A DNA stretch of 64,000 nt from Gnetum montanum (lineage: Eukaryota; Streptophyta; Gnetopsida; Gnetales; Gnetaceae), in NCBI GenBank assembly GCA_015680685.1, contig MNCI01004871.1, forward strand, positions 279,204-343,203, written 5' to 3'. The translations under genes were made by a program, and so were the position numbers. Below the pieces are notes generated by a model, which saw only the letters and a list, made by a program, of their open reading frames with translations, was not told the origin of the DNA and searched no databases. Below, piece by piece: positions 34,671 through 47,700 of this stretch. The first letter of the stretch is position 1, and each line of letters starts with the position of its first letter.

Positions 34671-36215
34671 ACCATGCTTCTCTTCAAACATTGGCAAAAA
34701 TCCTACTTTCACTTTTTTACCTAAATAAAAAATATAGCAATGTAACATGCTATGATTTCTACCATTACTTGCATGTCCTTTTGAATCATAAAATTAAAGG
34801 AAAAAGTATTATCCTGAATTAGTAAGACCTTGATTCCAAGTTAGGACTTATGAACCTAAGCTTGCATGACATGAAATAACATAGCTTTTCCATTATAAGT
34901 AATTACTAAACCATGTTGGAAATCAAAATTTAGCATGGTATCTTCTAGAACTAAGCTTCTAGTAGTATCTTTAAGATCAAAATTTAGAAATCATTACCAA
35001 TATCTTCTACTAAAGAACCCACACCATCTTGTTAAAGATGATCAAGTTTTAAAGATGAATAGGTTTTGAAGCTTCAAGGAGATCATATGTTTTTGTTTTT
35101 CAATGTATATTCTAGTTCTTGATTATGCCCAAGATGTTATCCAAATTAAGATTTTTGTGCTTTTTGGAGATTTCCATGGATCAACCCTAAAGCATGGGAT
35201 GTCCCCTCAAAGTTTATCTAGATTTTCATTTTTTAAGGATCCTAGATATGGGTCATCCTCTTCTAATAATTCACCTCCTTAGAGGAAAATTTCTTTTTAT
35301 TTCTTAGATTGCCCACTTACCATGGGTTAACCCTTAGCTAGAATGGAAAATCTAGTTTTGAGACCACTCCATATCATAGGTCACTTTCTCTATGTAGACC
35401 AATGCTTGAATGGGTCACCTTCTCATCTATAGATCATTCCCTTTAAGATTATTAGCAACATCACAACTCTTTAAAAAGTCTTCCTTAGCTACTAATCAAT
35501 CCCTACTTGCCCTAGGTTAAAAAATATATGTACATTGAGGGCATGTGAATCAAAATATTTGTCCAATATCATTTGTCCTTGAGCATTAGAGTATTTTCTT
35601 GTAGCCTTATCATGGAAAATTTGGATATTGCATTAGAGGAAAAGATGAATCATTGGACTACAGGTGATATATTTAGAAGTAGCAATAAGTTTAGTGGATA
35701 TGTGTTGTGCTTTAATATTTTCTTCTACATGTTGTATTATATACCAAAACTTCTATACCCTATACATTATATTGTGCTCATTTGAATCCCTGTAGTTGAT
35801 GTAATTTGGCCTTTGAAAGATCCTTGTATACATCATTTTATTTTTCTTATATCAAGGTTAAGATCTAGTTTAATGATTTTAGCCTTAAAAATCCATTTGT
35901 AATAGAGAAAGACTAGAAATCCTTGAAATCAACATTATACTTTAAAGAGTTTAAAACCTAAAAAACCCTAGGAAAATTTGAGATTTAAATAACCCTTATA
36001 GAGTGGACTAGGCTCAAGCTAAACCACTATAAATTTGGTGTTTTTTTATTGTTTTTATTTGATGCATTTTCTTACTACACATAGACTAGAATTGATTTTT
36101 ACTTTGATTTTAAATCCATTATTTATAAGTTCAATAGTTTGATTTCATGATGTAATGCATTTTAGTTTGTTAAGACATCCTATTCATCCCCATATAGGAT
36201 GTCCATTTTGATTCA
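34671..36215 (+). repeat. probable 5' LTR of a Ty1/copia element (start unknown)
   Basis: It ends ...TTTTGATTCA at 36215, directly before a primer site, so the LTR right end is placed with fair confidence. The start is undefined because no partner copy was recognised. A possible TATA box is ACTATAAATTTGG near 36027. Confidence 0.45.
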
Positions 36216-36218
36216 TAA

Positions 36219-36239
36219 TTAGTATCAGAACTTGGTCTC
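36219..36239 (+). other. primer-binding site (initiator Met tRNA type) of the copia element
   Basis: TTAGTATCAGAACTTGGTCT, close to TGGTATCAGAGCTTGGTC, lies between the LTR end and the gag start. Confidence 0.8.
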
Positions 36240-36285
36240 TTAATTTCTAGACTAACATCCTTCAAGATTTTGTCCTTATTCTATC

Positions 36286-39200
36286 ATGTCTATTACAAGT
36301 GCATCATAATTTTACAAGACTCCATTCTTTGATGTATCAAACAACATCTATTGGAAGTCAAGGATGAGGTTTTTTTTTCGAATCTATAGACTTTGATATG
36401 TGGCCCTTGGTGGAGTATGGATAGTTAAAGCCTATTGAAATACACACAACTCCAAGTAACAACTCTTATACAAGACCAAAAAATATAAGCAAGTGAATGG
36501 ATGAGGAAAAGAGAACTTATGTGACTAATGCAAAATCAATAAATGCATTCTATTCTGCCTTGTGTCTTGAAAAATTTAGTAGAGTTGTTTGTTGCAAGAC
36601 TCAAAAGAAATTTGGGACCTTCTTAAATTAACTCATGAAGGTATCACTATGATGAATCAGCCAAAAGCTCAAATCCTAAATCATTAGTTTGAGTGTCTCA
36701 AAATGGAGGAAGAGACCATCAAGAAGCACTTCTTTAGAATCACCAAAATTGCAAATGCTCTCAAAGAACTTAGGGTAGATTATCCTGATTCTAGAATTTT
36801 TCAAAAATTCTTTGGAAGCTTTCCCAAGAGATTAGAGACACAAATCTTATGAAGGTTGATGGGCTCCAAGAAAAATTGAAAACTTATGAGCTATCTCTTC
36901 AAGAAGATGATGAGATTGAATCATCTAAGAAGGACATTACTTTTAAAACTTCAAAAGAAGGTGAAGAAGTTGATTCAAATAATTTTAATGAAGAAAAATT
37001 AGCTCTTATAACCAAAAAAATTAGTAAGTTCTTCAAAAAGAAGTTCAAAGGAAATAGACCAACAAACAATGACAAAAGATGTGATAAGAAGAACAAGGAA
37101 ATGTAATTTGATGCTATTATTGCCATGGATATTAACATGTTACATCTAACTATTTACATAGAAAGAAAATGAAAAAAAAAAACAAGAGGGAACATACAAA
37201 GGCAAGAAAGTTTGATGTTTTTTGAATGAATCAAAATAATTCTCATCAAAAGAAAAAGCGAGGAGTGTATTCTTGTACTCATGATGATACTAAAGGGAGA
37301 ATATTATCTAGATGATGATGAAAAAAGCATGAATGAAGAAGAGAAGTATAAGCTACTTCTTACTTCATTTACCAAGCTTTAGAACATATGTAAAAAGATG
37401 AAAAATAATTTTCATGAAGAAGAGATAAATCTTGAGGCTCAACTAACTAAACCTTAAGACAAGGAGATTTCTTATACAAACTCACAATCTAGATTTCATT
37501 TCTTTGAGAAATGTGTCAAGGAAAGGGATCACAAACTTTAATAAAAAGATGAAAAAAAAAACTAAAAACACCATTAAGGAGCTCAATGATTCTCAATTCA
37601 TTGTTGGACATCAAGCTCAAAAAATTGTCAATAGCTAAAGTTAACTTAAGAAGTTCACACAAGAAACCATTACATTAAATGCCATGATGGAAAAGATAAG
37701 GAAAGCTAGAGATTCAACAAGTCTTTGCTACAATGTTATCAAAGATACTTGGACAAGATAAGGTAAGTGGAATTATTTTCCTAGGTATGAACTTTTTATA
37801 GAAATTTGTATATTCAATGTTATTACTATTATAATTATGATTATGTTTAATATCATTTTCCATATAGATCATATTAAAATTACAAAAATATGAGATTTTC
37901 CAATATTAACCAAGGTAGATATCATAAAAATTAACAAAAATTGAAAGTGAAGAAACTATGGACTCCAAAGAAAACGATTTACAAGACATATATGGCCAAA
38001 CTAGACTCTTAAGAGAAACCATCTACCTTTTAATATCTTAATAGTAGATGCTCAAGACATATGACTGGTGATAGACCAAGATTCATATTCTTATCTAGCT
38101 ATCATAGGAGGAGTGTCATATTTGGGCATAATAGCAAGGTCTATGTCAAAGGAAAAGATATAGTTAATGGTAAGAATTCTCCTAAAATTGAAAATGTTCT
38201 TTATGTTGTAGGGTTAACCATAATTTTTTTAAGTGTAAGTCAACTTTGTGATGATGGAAAATTTATATTATTTTGAGATGACCATTGTATTATTAAGGAT
38301 GTCAAAATAGATGAAGTAATACTTATGGAATATAGATCAAGTAATATCTATATTATTGATAATTGTGATTTCAATAGATATAATTTAAAATGTTTGATAA
38401 GCAAATCAAAGGATAGCTAGTTGTAGCATAGAAAGTTAAGCCATTTAAAGTTTGATAGCCTTAGTAAGCTTTCTAAAAATAAAATCATTGAATGATCATC
38501 CAACATTTATTCTAAGAAGGATAGGGTATGTGAAACATACCAAAAAGATAGACAAAAAACCAAAGAAAAATTCATATTACTACTAAGCATCCTTTTGAAT
38601 TATTACATATTTATTTGGTTGGACCTAGTAAGACATGTAGCATAGGAGGTAGAAGGTACTTCTTTATTATTATTAATGATTACTTAAGTATTACTTAGGT
38701 AATTCTACTAACCCATGAGGATGAAACTTTTCATTACTTTAAGAAGCTTTGTTGCATGGTTCAAAGAGAGAAGGAATACTTAATCAAAAAAATCTGAAGT
38801 AGCCATGAATGAGAATTTGACAATCTTACCTTTGCTAAGTATTGTGATAGTGAGGGAATTGAACATCAATTCTTAGCCCCTAAAACACCTTAACAAAAAT
38901 AGAATGGTTGAACACAATAATTTTTGTTACAATAAATGGCTGGAACCTTACAGCATGAGCAAAAATTACCTAATTCCTTTTGGGAAGAAGCTATCAATAC
39001 TACCTATGATGTCTCATACTAGATCCTCATTAGGCCTAAGACAATAAATATACCATTTCAATTTTATTATCATAAGAAATCCAAGATAAGCTATTTTAAA
39101 TTTTTTGGATGTAATATTTCTATCTTTAAAAGTAAAGAAAAATTAATTAAATTTGATAACAAGGTTTATGATGCTATTTTTCTTAGTTATTAATTCATAA

Positions 39201-39930
39201 ACAAGGCTTATAGGGTGTATAAAAAATGCATACTAATAGTCAAAAAAGTAATTAATGTTATTTTTGATGATATTGTTTCAAGTTTAATTACATGGGTCCA
39301 AGAAGATGAAGATGATGAGATGCTACCACAATTTAATCTTTAAGTTGGGGATAGTCCAAAAGAAGAGAACCATGAAGTTGCTTTAACATCCAAGACTCCA
39401 TCAACTCATTAGAGTTATGCTAAGAGCAATCCTTTAAGCCAAATTATTAGATATTATTATGATGTGGTAAGAACTAGAAGAAGTCTCCAAGAGTTTCATG
39501 GATTTGCATGTTTAGTTTCTCAAACTTAGTTAAACAACATTGAGAAAGCTCTAGCTAATGAGTCATTGGTTCAAATCATGAATGAACAGCTTAACCAATT
39601 TATACGAAATATTTGAAAACTTGTCCTTAAACATAATGGACAAATCATTATTGGGAAGAAATTAATTTCTACAAATAAGCTGAATGAAGATGACATTGTT
39701 ACAAAAAAATAAGGTAAGACTTATGGTAAAAGATTATAACCAATAAGAAGGAATTGACTATGAGTAAACCTGTACACCAATCTCACAATTAGAATCAATC
39801 AGAATATTACTTGTCTTTGCTACCCACAAAAATAGGATTTTATTTTAGATAGATGTCAAAATTTATTTTCTCAATGGCATTATTCAAGAAGAACTATATA
39901 TTGAGTAACCCTCAAGTTCTGAAGATCTCC
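36286..39930 (+). pseudogene. Ty1/copia gag-pol, truncated in the reverse transcriptase
   Basis: The start is MSITSAS at 36286, 50 bases after the primer site. Gag shows YWKSRMR and MWPLVEYG (about 36340-36420) and a CCHC knuckle remnant CYYCHG near 37110. Protease/GAG-pre-integrase: 38061-38276 has HMTGD then VYVKGKDI ... ENVLYVVGL ... SVSQLCDDGKFILF. Integrase: about 38590-39340, with HIYLVGPSKT, the CDSEGIEHQF block, and the C-terminal region KSKISYFKFFGCN and VINVIFDDI. Reverse transcriptase begins near 39700 and reaches IDVKIYFLNGIIQEELYIE (about 39850-39906), then the match is lost before the catalytic YVDD. Copia order (integrase before RT) is clear. Many stops; not functional. The RNase H tail at 56050-56370 has the same type and strand. 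Confidence 0.87.
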
Positions 39931-40590
39931 ACAAGAAAGATGATATGAAAAATGTCATTTCTCATTCTTAACATGAAAAATAATAATATGCTTTACTATA
40001 TAAATACCAATCCATGAATTTTATAGATTAAGTGATAAAAAAAATATCACTTCATTATCACTCTCCACTAAACTACATGAATTAGAGATGCTTATTCAAA
40101 GTCAATGATTATGGAGTAATGCTCTAAAGTGGAATTCATTTTATATAATGCATTTCATAATGAGCACTGTATAACCAAACAAATCATATATCTAATTAGT
40201 AAAGTTATTAGTATAAGTGTAATGTAATGGTAAGAAATGTGTTTTCTAAACTCATATTATAAATCATTTTAGTCCATTAAATTTCTCTTGAAATGCAAAG
40301 GAGAATAACTAGAGACATCAAGGGTAATCATCTCTTTCAAAGTATATTATAACATAACTAAATATTTAACCATATAAAAGAAAACACATGTTTGTCATGG
40401 TAAATTAAAGTAATGAACATCATCATCTAACATAAAAGGTGATAAAGTTTTAAATGATCCAGATAAAAAATAAAACAACCAAAATCATTAGTCAAGGAAT
40501 GAATCTATAATTGCATTCATCATATTATTAAAAATATTTGATAATGATTCACCCCTAAAACTCAAAACTAGTTTCTTTTACCATGGATTT
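39931..40590. other. unassigned flank of the Athila-like element
   Basis: AT-rich; it may be decayed copia RT, but no motif can be read. The Athila-like LTR starts at its right edge. Confidence 0.4.
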
Positions 40591-41510
40591 TGATGAGTGT
40601 CAAAGTGTCACATCAATGGACCCCCGTTGACGAGCCCCCGTCAATGAGGTCCTATTTACGTGGTGTTGCCCCATTGACGTAGCATCTACTACATCTACGA
40701 GGCCCCATCAATGCAGCCCTAGAGCAAAAACTATAAATACGAGCTCCTAGTCGTGTTTATGGGCATTCAAGTCATAGTAGTAGTTAAACTCTTACAATTT
40801 TTACATTTGAAAGTTAGAATATTTTCCTGAGTGCCTGCAACAACAGGAGTCATTAAGTGTCCAGATCTTTATTTGAGCATTATTGTACCTAAGCATGATA
40901 GTGTGTGTGGCAATAAAGACAAGCTTCTTAATAAACCTTGTACCATTCTAGATAGTTTAAATGTTTCATTCATGCATTTAATGTTTTTAGCTATTTATTC
41001 CAATTTTTTCAATAATTAAGCTAATTAAGTAATTCAACAAGATAAGCTAAGTAGTAATTAAGTAAACACAAGTATGATTGCTTCAAGCATGCGTACAAAA
41101 TTTTCTAATCCTAGCAGTGCTTAACGCTTAGTAACCTAGCAATGTTATATGTATTCATGATGTGTATAGCAAGTGGAACTAGATACTTATGTTAGGACTA
41201 GTTGAATAGTAGTTAGCCCATTAGATTAAAATAGGTATTAAATTACTTTATTCTCTATCTTGCCTATTTCAAGCATTAAACCGTAAAATATAAAATGAAA
41301 AAAAATCATGTTCCTCAATTACACTTAAACCATACCCTTGAGCTTCACAAGTGTAGTTGGGAAGACAACGAATGTTCTCAACTTCTAGTTTACTTCCTAG
41401 AGAACTAGTTCATTGGAAATTATAGAGTCCATGGAATTTGACTGGATCATGTGTGAATGCTTTGTGATTCGTATGGTTGGATGTAGGGGGTACCTCTCCA
41501 CCTATCATCA
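40591..41510 (+). repeat. 5' LTR of the Athila-like element
   Basis: TGATGAGTGT to CCTATCATCA, 920 bases. The first 150 bases (U3) are GC-rich with repeated TTGACG/GAGGCCCC words, followed by TATAAATA. The remainder shares TGGTAACCTAGCAA-like and TGTATAGCAAGTGG words with the solo LTR at 10541 and with 52886-53828. Confidence 0.95.
40620..40739 (+). promoter_or_regulatory. LTR promoter: TGACG-rich U3 and TATA box
   Basis: TTGACG words occur at about 40627 and 40676, with related GTCAATGAGG and CTACGAGGCCCC words between and after them, ahead of TATAAATA at 40732-40739. TGACG is the core of plant as-1-type bZIP sites, so activity on stress or hormone signals is possible. The equivalent block is at 52910-53062 in the right LTR (TATAAATA at 53055-53062). 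Confidence 0.6.
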
Positions 41511-41511
41511 T

Positions 41512-41530
41512 TGGCACCATTGCCAGGGAC
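41512..41530 (+). other. primer-binding site (Asp tRNA type)
   Basis: TGGCACCATTGCCAGGGAC differs from the canonical TGGCGCCGTTGCCGGGGAC only by G-to-A changes. It lies one base after the LTR's CATCA end. This primer is typical of Athila elements. Confidence 0.9.
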
Positions 41531-41660
41531 TTTTTTTGTTGAAATGTTTACTATCTAGGATTAGTGAGCATTATTAGTATCATTGAATGAACCCCAAGGT
41601 CAACATCACTCTCATATTTCATGATTACAAAAGCACACTGATACTTTATTTGTTTACAAA

Positions 41661-43340
41661 ATGTCTTCTTCTTCCATAAATGTGATGATGTTAAATTGTC
41701 CACCCCTTATCCTTCATCAAGATGAGCAATTTTGATGGCGTCATATGGAAGGTAACATTGTAATGCCTCCTGATCGATCTATGCCTGTGATGCTGCTTCA
41801 AACCCTTAAGAAGTTAGGCATCCACGATCTTCAAGAAGAATATGTTGTGCAAGACTATGATTACTAGGACTACCATCCTACTAAAATAAAATTCACATGA
41901 GATTGACATCAAAAGAAGCATCATGAGGCTATGAAGGAAAAATGGTTCACTAATCCCTTATTCTTGCTAAACCAAGATGATAATGAGGACTCTTCCTCTA
42001 AGGGCTCTTAGGATAAAAATTCTTCATCATTTATTACTGGTGATGAGGATGTGGCCCTAAATTTTCAGTCTACAATTAACAATCTAGGTTCAGGAAAAGA
42101 TGGTAGTCAAGGAAAGGAATCAAAAAAGCATCAATATGATAAGAAAACTAATGAACGTGGCCATGATAATCGAAAGAAAATTGGTAGATATCATGGTGGA
42201 GGTATTCCTCCTTCCTCTTCACTTTCTTCATCTACATCCTATTCTTTTGGCTCTAAAAGATGCTGCAAAAATAACAACCATGATGGAGGTAACCAATAGG
42301 ACCACAATGAACAAAGGGGTAATAGAGGACATCATTGGTGACAATAAAATAATGATGATGATAAGCTTTTTTTGGCAGCTCAAAGCATGCTTAGCATTGT
42401 AGAGGCAGTCAAGATTCCAACTAGGCATGTGAAAGATAGTCGAATCAAGTGCTTAGACATTAACAATATCCCAAGATTTGAGGTGGGATAGAACTTTGAT
42501 TCATAAAACTATTTATAAGCCTTTCATAATGCCTACACCTTACAAAACATTGAAAATGATTGGTAGAAACTCAAGCTTTTTCCCAGGACACTCATCAAGG
42601 AAGTAGAAGGCTAGTATTGGTCCTTAGAGTCAAAATCTATCTACCGATGAAGTACCATGTTAGAACTATTTAATGATAAATACTAGACGTACTCTAGAGT
42701 GTCCAACCTAAGAAAGAAAATCTAAGGCTAGAAACAAGGAACACATGAGCCCTTGGATGCCACCATGGGCAGATACTATTCTCTCTTACATCGATGCCCT
42801 AGCCGTGATTATTCTCAAAGGGAACAACTTCGCCACATCATAGATGGGCTTAGAGCAAAAACTAGAAGAACTCTTGGGGTTTATGCCCAAGGGAGATTAT
42901 CCAAATTAAGAGCTCATCAAATACAAAGGTTGATAGAGTAGGCTACAAAAGAACAAGGTGAGTTTCAAAAAAGGAAAAGTGCAAAAGAATAATAGGAATC
43001 CTTCCATTAGAAAAATGAAGGTCTAATTCTATGATAAGGAGGAGTCACCACTTGATGAAGTGGTGAACAGGAAAACCTTATCCATCCAAAAATCTATTTC
43101 TAATATTTTAGCAAAGGTTGATAAATTATGGGACTCTTTAGATGAAAAATTTTTAACTGCTATGAAGATTGCTAAAGAATCTAGAGAGCAAAATAGTGAT
43201 CATAAACATAGGAAGTGGAAAGAAGCTAAATGTTCCTACTAGAGAGGTAAGGACAAAGCTGTTGTAGTAGAAGAAGTTATGGAGACAGACTCTGATGATG
43301 ACATTGGTTGTGACATTTGTCAATATGAATATCCTAAGGG
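41661..43340 (+). pseudogene. Athila-like gag, decayed
   Basis: Gag would build the particle around the element RNA. The start MSSSSINVMM lies about 130 bases after the primer site. An acidic, Ser-rich N-terminal part follows (DEDVALNFQ at about 42046). The conserved retrotransposon gag block is at 42480-42950: the tryptophan-containing ENDW, LELFNDKY, the ending YYSLLHRCPSRDYSQREQLR and HIIDGL. A predicted helical segment (43060-43242; NILAKVDKLWDSLDEKF) is followed by a C-X2-C-X6-CC cluster, CDICQYEYPKGCC (about 43310), which may be a degenerate zinc knuckle. Stops arise largely at former Gln and Trp codons. Confidence 0.8.
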
Positions 43341-45000
43341 ATGTTGCCCTGTGGTGTAATACTTACAAGAGTTTGGATTGTACACATTGAATCCTTAACT
43401 AGCACAAAGGCAAGCACCCAGGCAATTACCATATCTTCAAGGCAATCCAAGGTAGTTCCACCAGCAACAACAAGCTTATTATCCAAGTGGAGCTCCACCA
43501 CAACTATATGAGCAATACCAACAATAGCACCAACCATAATCATGGAGAATGCCACTACCAAGATAGTAATACCCTTACAGGCAACCAAATTCATATGGGT
43601 ACTATGTTCAATATTTGTTTCTCCACGAAGCTCTATAAGTCATGCCTGATTCCAGCATCACTATTACTCTCCAAAGTATCATCAAACTCATTCACCATCT
43701 ATTTGAGGGGAACACCCATATCCATACCACCCTTCACATCCATCTACACATATTTCTCCACCCTCAGCCCAATTACCTCATGCTTCATCTACGCAAGGCA
43801 AAATTCCCCCATAGACACAACAATGAAATGCTACAAGAGCTATACATTCACAACTATTTTTCCAGCCAAGTGGTTCGAATAATAGATCTAGGAAAGAACC
43901 CTTTTTTTGACTTAACAGTCCTCCCAAACCCTCACAACCTAATGTGTTTGGTCACCCTATATCTTCAACATCCTCATCCTTTGCATCAAACACATTCGAG
44001 TACCCTTCAAACCAAGCGCCACCTCAAATCTACACTATGATGTTAGCCCAAGCTATTTATAATTAGATCAAGGCTAGAAACCTTCCCATAAAGCAATCTA
44101 ATCTAGGAAGACCTCTCATTTACTTACAAAGCACTAGACATTAGCCATTCAAGGATCTTCTTAATTCTAGTTTTAGTATCAATCACATCTTCCATGACAT
44201 GTACAAGGCCTAAAACCTACTACCTCTCAAGAAAAGAAACATCCATTTAGAATTGGTAGACTAGTCAATCATTATTCCTTCAGAATTAGTTAAGGGCATT
44301 GTAACTACAATTTTTAGATGGTCCTATCCTATCAATTTTCTGGTGATCAAGGTAAAAAATTGCAAAGGTGACTTCTCCATCATTATGGAAAGGGCTTGGT
44401 TAAGCACGGTTGATGCATGAATCGGCATAAGGGACCTTTCCTTGAAAATATCCAAGAAAAATGAATTTGGATGTGCATCACATACAATAATAACATGTGC
44501 AATTGCATGTAGAAAATATAGTCCATTAAGAGTAAATTCATTAAAGCATGCAATTAGTGTGCACATAAAATAGATATCCAAAGGTGCCTATACACAACAG
44601 CCACAAAATAGGAGGGCACCTAGTGGCTAACAGCTAACTCTAACAATAGCACACTATGCATGGAACCTACTGAGTGACTGACATGCACCTATGTCAAAAG
44701 CATGGATGAACTTGAGCAAGTTCATCACCAACTCTTTGATGATGAAGATGATGATACCTATTGGGAGAGTTGGAAATCCCTAATAATTTCAAGTAGGAAC
44801 CCCTAGAGTTAAAAACTCTACCAGCCAGCATAGAATATGCATTTTTAAATAATGGCAAGCTAATTATAATCAATGCAAATGTTGCTCTTAAATAAAAAGA
44901 CAAGCTATTGAAGATGGTGAATAAATGACCAACAACCTTTGCTTGGTCATATCTTGAACTGACATGAATCAATCCAAGGATATGCCAACATCATATCTAC
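43341..45000 (+). pseudogene. gag-pol linker and protease region, heavily decayed
   Basis: 43380-43620 is rich in Gln, Pro and Tyr with nearly every stop explained by a lost Gln (for example PRQLPYLQGNP and YYPSGAPPQLYEQYQ). 43640-44040 continues in broken frames. The aspartic protease expected at about 44230-44500 could not be confirmed: I saw no convincing D-S/T-G triad. The remaining part carries acidic DDEDDDTYWESW (about 44735-44770) ahead of the RT. Confidence 0.5.
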
Positions 45001-45870
45001 ATCGACCTAACCGTGAAGCCAAGAAGATAGCCATAGAGGTGGCTAAACCCCAAATTGAAGCAGATCATCAAGGAGAAAATAGAACAACTCCTCAAGGTAG
45101 GGTTCATCTATCCTGTTGTGAATAGTGAGTGGGTTAGCCCACTTGTAATTATTCCAAAGAAAGGTGGCAAGTGGTAGGTTTGCATCGACCTTAGGCTATT
45201 GAATATGGTAACATTTAAAGATCATTTTTTATTATCATTTCTGGACCAAGTGTTGGATACTATTTTTAGGCATTACTATTATAGCTTCTTGGATGGTCAT
45301 AGTGGCTATAATCAAATCCAAATAACACCATAGGATTAGGCTAAAAAAACATTCACAAGTCCTTGGGGGACTTTTGCATATTGTAAGATGTTATTTAGTC
45401 TATGCAATGCCCCTACAACATTTCAACATATGGTCCTTAGTATTTTTCAACAACAAATTGGTAGCGAGATAGAAGTCTTTATGGATGACTTCTCTACCCA
45501 TGGGGATACATTTGAGTAAGCCCTAGATTATCTTAAGCAAGTACTAAAAAGATGCATTGAAATAAACCTTTGGCTCAATTGGAAAAAAAAGCCATTTAAT
45601 GGTCTAGGAAGGCGTAGTGCTAGGGCATAGAATTACTCATGTAGGGATTGAAGTAGAGCCAAAACAAATAAGGGTCATCCAAGGAATCACACGCAAACTA
45701 AAGATAGTCAAATGCATCCTATCATTCCTTGGACATGCTCACTACGACCAACAATTCATAGAGAATTTCTCTAGGATTGCAAAGCCATTAGTTAAGCTTA
45801 CAAAGAAAGATGATGCATTTTTCTAGACCAAGAAGTATGAACATGAATTCCAACTACTAAAGGAAAAGCT
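45001..45870 (+). pseudogene. Athila-like reverse transcriptase, decayed
   Basis: The RT starts with EKIEQLLKVGFIYPV and NSEWVSPLVIIPKKGGKW (about 45076-45175), then CIDLRLLNM, a DGHSGYNQIQI block, KTFTSPWGTFAYCKMLFSLC with NAPTTFQHMVLSIF, and the catalytic box VFMDDFSTHGD (about 45475-45507). Both catalytic Asp residues are present. FMDDFS rather than YVDD assigns it to Athila. The thumb region is out of frame up to LGHRITHVGIEV (45620) and SFLGHAHYDQQFIENFS (45725). Stops at TGG and CAG codons and several indels inactivate it. Confidence 0.92.
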
Positions 45871-46330
45871 TGTAGAGACTCTAATTCTACGAGCACCAGA
45901 CAAGTTCAAGCCATTTCATATAATGATAGATGCATCTAATTATGCATCGGGAGCCATGTGTATGAGATTGGATGATAAGAAATGTTCATATTACATTCAC
46001 TACATAAGAAAAAGCATTGTGGAAGCATAGTTGAATTATACCACAATTGAGAAAGTACTAATGGCAATGGTGTATGCTCTTGAAAAGTTCAAGTACTATG
46101 TGCTTGGCTAAAAAGTATTTGTGCACATAGATCATAGTGTCATTCACTTCCTAATGAGTAAGCCAATGGTGAGCCCCCATATCATACGGTGGCTCGTGAT
46201 CTTACAGGAATTTGATCTAACAATGGTAGATTGAAAAGGAACTGAGAATGTGATCACTGACCACCTTTATCGATTAAGATGGGATAATAAAGAGGAGGAG
46301 ATTCTTCTCTCTAATCAATTTTCATACAAA
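45871..46330 (+). pseudogene. Athila-like RNase H, decayed
   Basis: RNase H removes the RNA template from RNA-DNA hybrids. The sequence shows FHIMIDASNYASGAM with the first catalytic Asp, an NYTTIEKVLMAMVYALEKF block with the catalytic Glu, VFVHIDHSVIHFLMSK (normally VxTDHxAL; the Asp remains), and the terminal ITDHLYRL (usual ADxLSRL). One to three stops separate these blocks. Confidence 0.88.
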
Positions 46331-47700
46331 CTCCTCTTTACAGGAGTAATCAATGACCAAGTTCTTGCTAAATCAAAATGGTATGATGGCATCCTCACTT
46401 ACCTTCTTACTCAGGAGATGCCATGAGATCTAGACCATAGGAAGAAACAATAGTTTCTTCATTGGGCAAAGTACTTCATGGAAACCAATGGATACCTTTA
46501 CAAGGTGTGTGCCGATGGCCTAGTTCATTGGTATGTCCCTAATATAAATCAATTGTGCATTCTATAGGATGCTCAAAAAGGCCCTTGCAGAGGTCACTAT
46601 GTAGGGAGATGCACGTTAGAAAAATCCTAATGGTAGGATACTATTGGTCTACAATCTTCAGGGATGTCCACCAATTTGTCTAATATTGTGAGTGTTGTCA
46701 ATGGGATGGTGGGATGACTGCACGAATGAAGGGTCCTTAATAGTGAATTCAACCATTGGAAACCTTTGACATATGGGACATACACTTCATGGGTCCCATC
46801 ACACCTATGTCTAATGGAAAGGCATACATCATTGTAGCAGTTTTCTACTGCATCAAATGGGTAGAAGTAGTAGCCATCACCAATTGTACATCATCCATTG
46901 TTGCTAGATTTGTACAACAACATATTGTAAATAGGTTTGGGGTGCCACGTGCACTAATTTCTAAAAATGAAACTCATTTTACAAGTGCCACCTTTTGAAA
47001 AATCATGCCACGCTTGGGGGTTGAACATAAATTAACAACACACTATCACCCCCAAGCCAACGGTCAAGCAAAAGTCACCAATAAGGAGATTACAAAGATC
47101 CTAAGAAGGACCATAAGAAAATATAGAAGATATTGGAGCACAAAACTCAATGATGTCCTATGGGCCTACTGCTCAACATGGAAACTCCCTATTGGCTACT
47201 CTCCCTACGAGCTGATGTATGAAAAACTTCCAATACTTCTATTACAATCCAAGCTCCATACACTCTCAACAGGCTATGACTTGGACCTTGACCTTAGTCT
47301 AGCATAAAAGGAAATATTGATCAACCTCAATGTGCTAAAAAAAATCATTTAGTGGCCCTATCCTTGAATGAAGTGCACAAGGCATACAACAAATAATGAC
47401 ATGACCTTAGAATATGGAAAGTAAACTTTCAACCAAGAGATAAGGTTCTGTACTAGAATCCCACACATGTACCTTTGAAAACTAAATTTCAAACATTGTG
47501 GGAGGGACCTTATATAATTGACAAAACCTTTCCTTTTGGGAACATAATTATATACAAACCTAAAAGCTCAGATAAAAAGCAGTTGGTCAACATCAAAAGG
47601 GTAAAGCTTTTCCATGAGCCCAAGCAAGCTAGTGCAGCAAATACTTCAATAAATGGACAACCATGCTCAATTTTTTGGATCTCCTCCTTCTAACTTAGTT
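46331..47700 (+). pseudogene. Athila-like integrase, decayed
   Basis: An HHCC-type zinc region lies at about 46570-46705 (GHYVGR ... CECCQWDG). The core starts METFDIWDIHFMGPI (46756): the first catalytic Asp of the usual GIDFMGP is His here. The second, usually ISDxGTHF, reads ISKNETHF, so it is Lys. The third block, HYHPQANGQAKVTNKEI (about 47040), keeps the last Glu. The LWAYCSTWKLPIGYSPYELMY block follows, and the C-terminal GPY/F module is at about 47505 (WEGPYIIDKTFPFG). With two of three catalytic acids replaced, this copy could not integrate even if the frame were open. Confidence 0.92.

Noticed and set aside
43487-44040. Two overlapping open frames of over 130 codons with His- and Thr-rich sequence
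   Set aside because: They lie in the gag-pol linker of the Athila-like element in frames other than the Gln/Pro/Tyr-rich one and match nothing. At most, short pieces reflect frameshifted linker.
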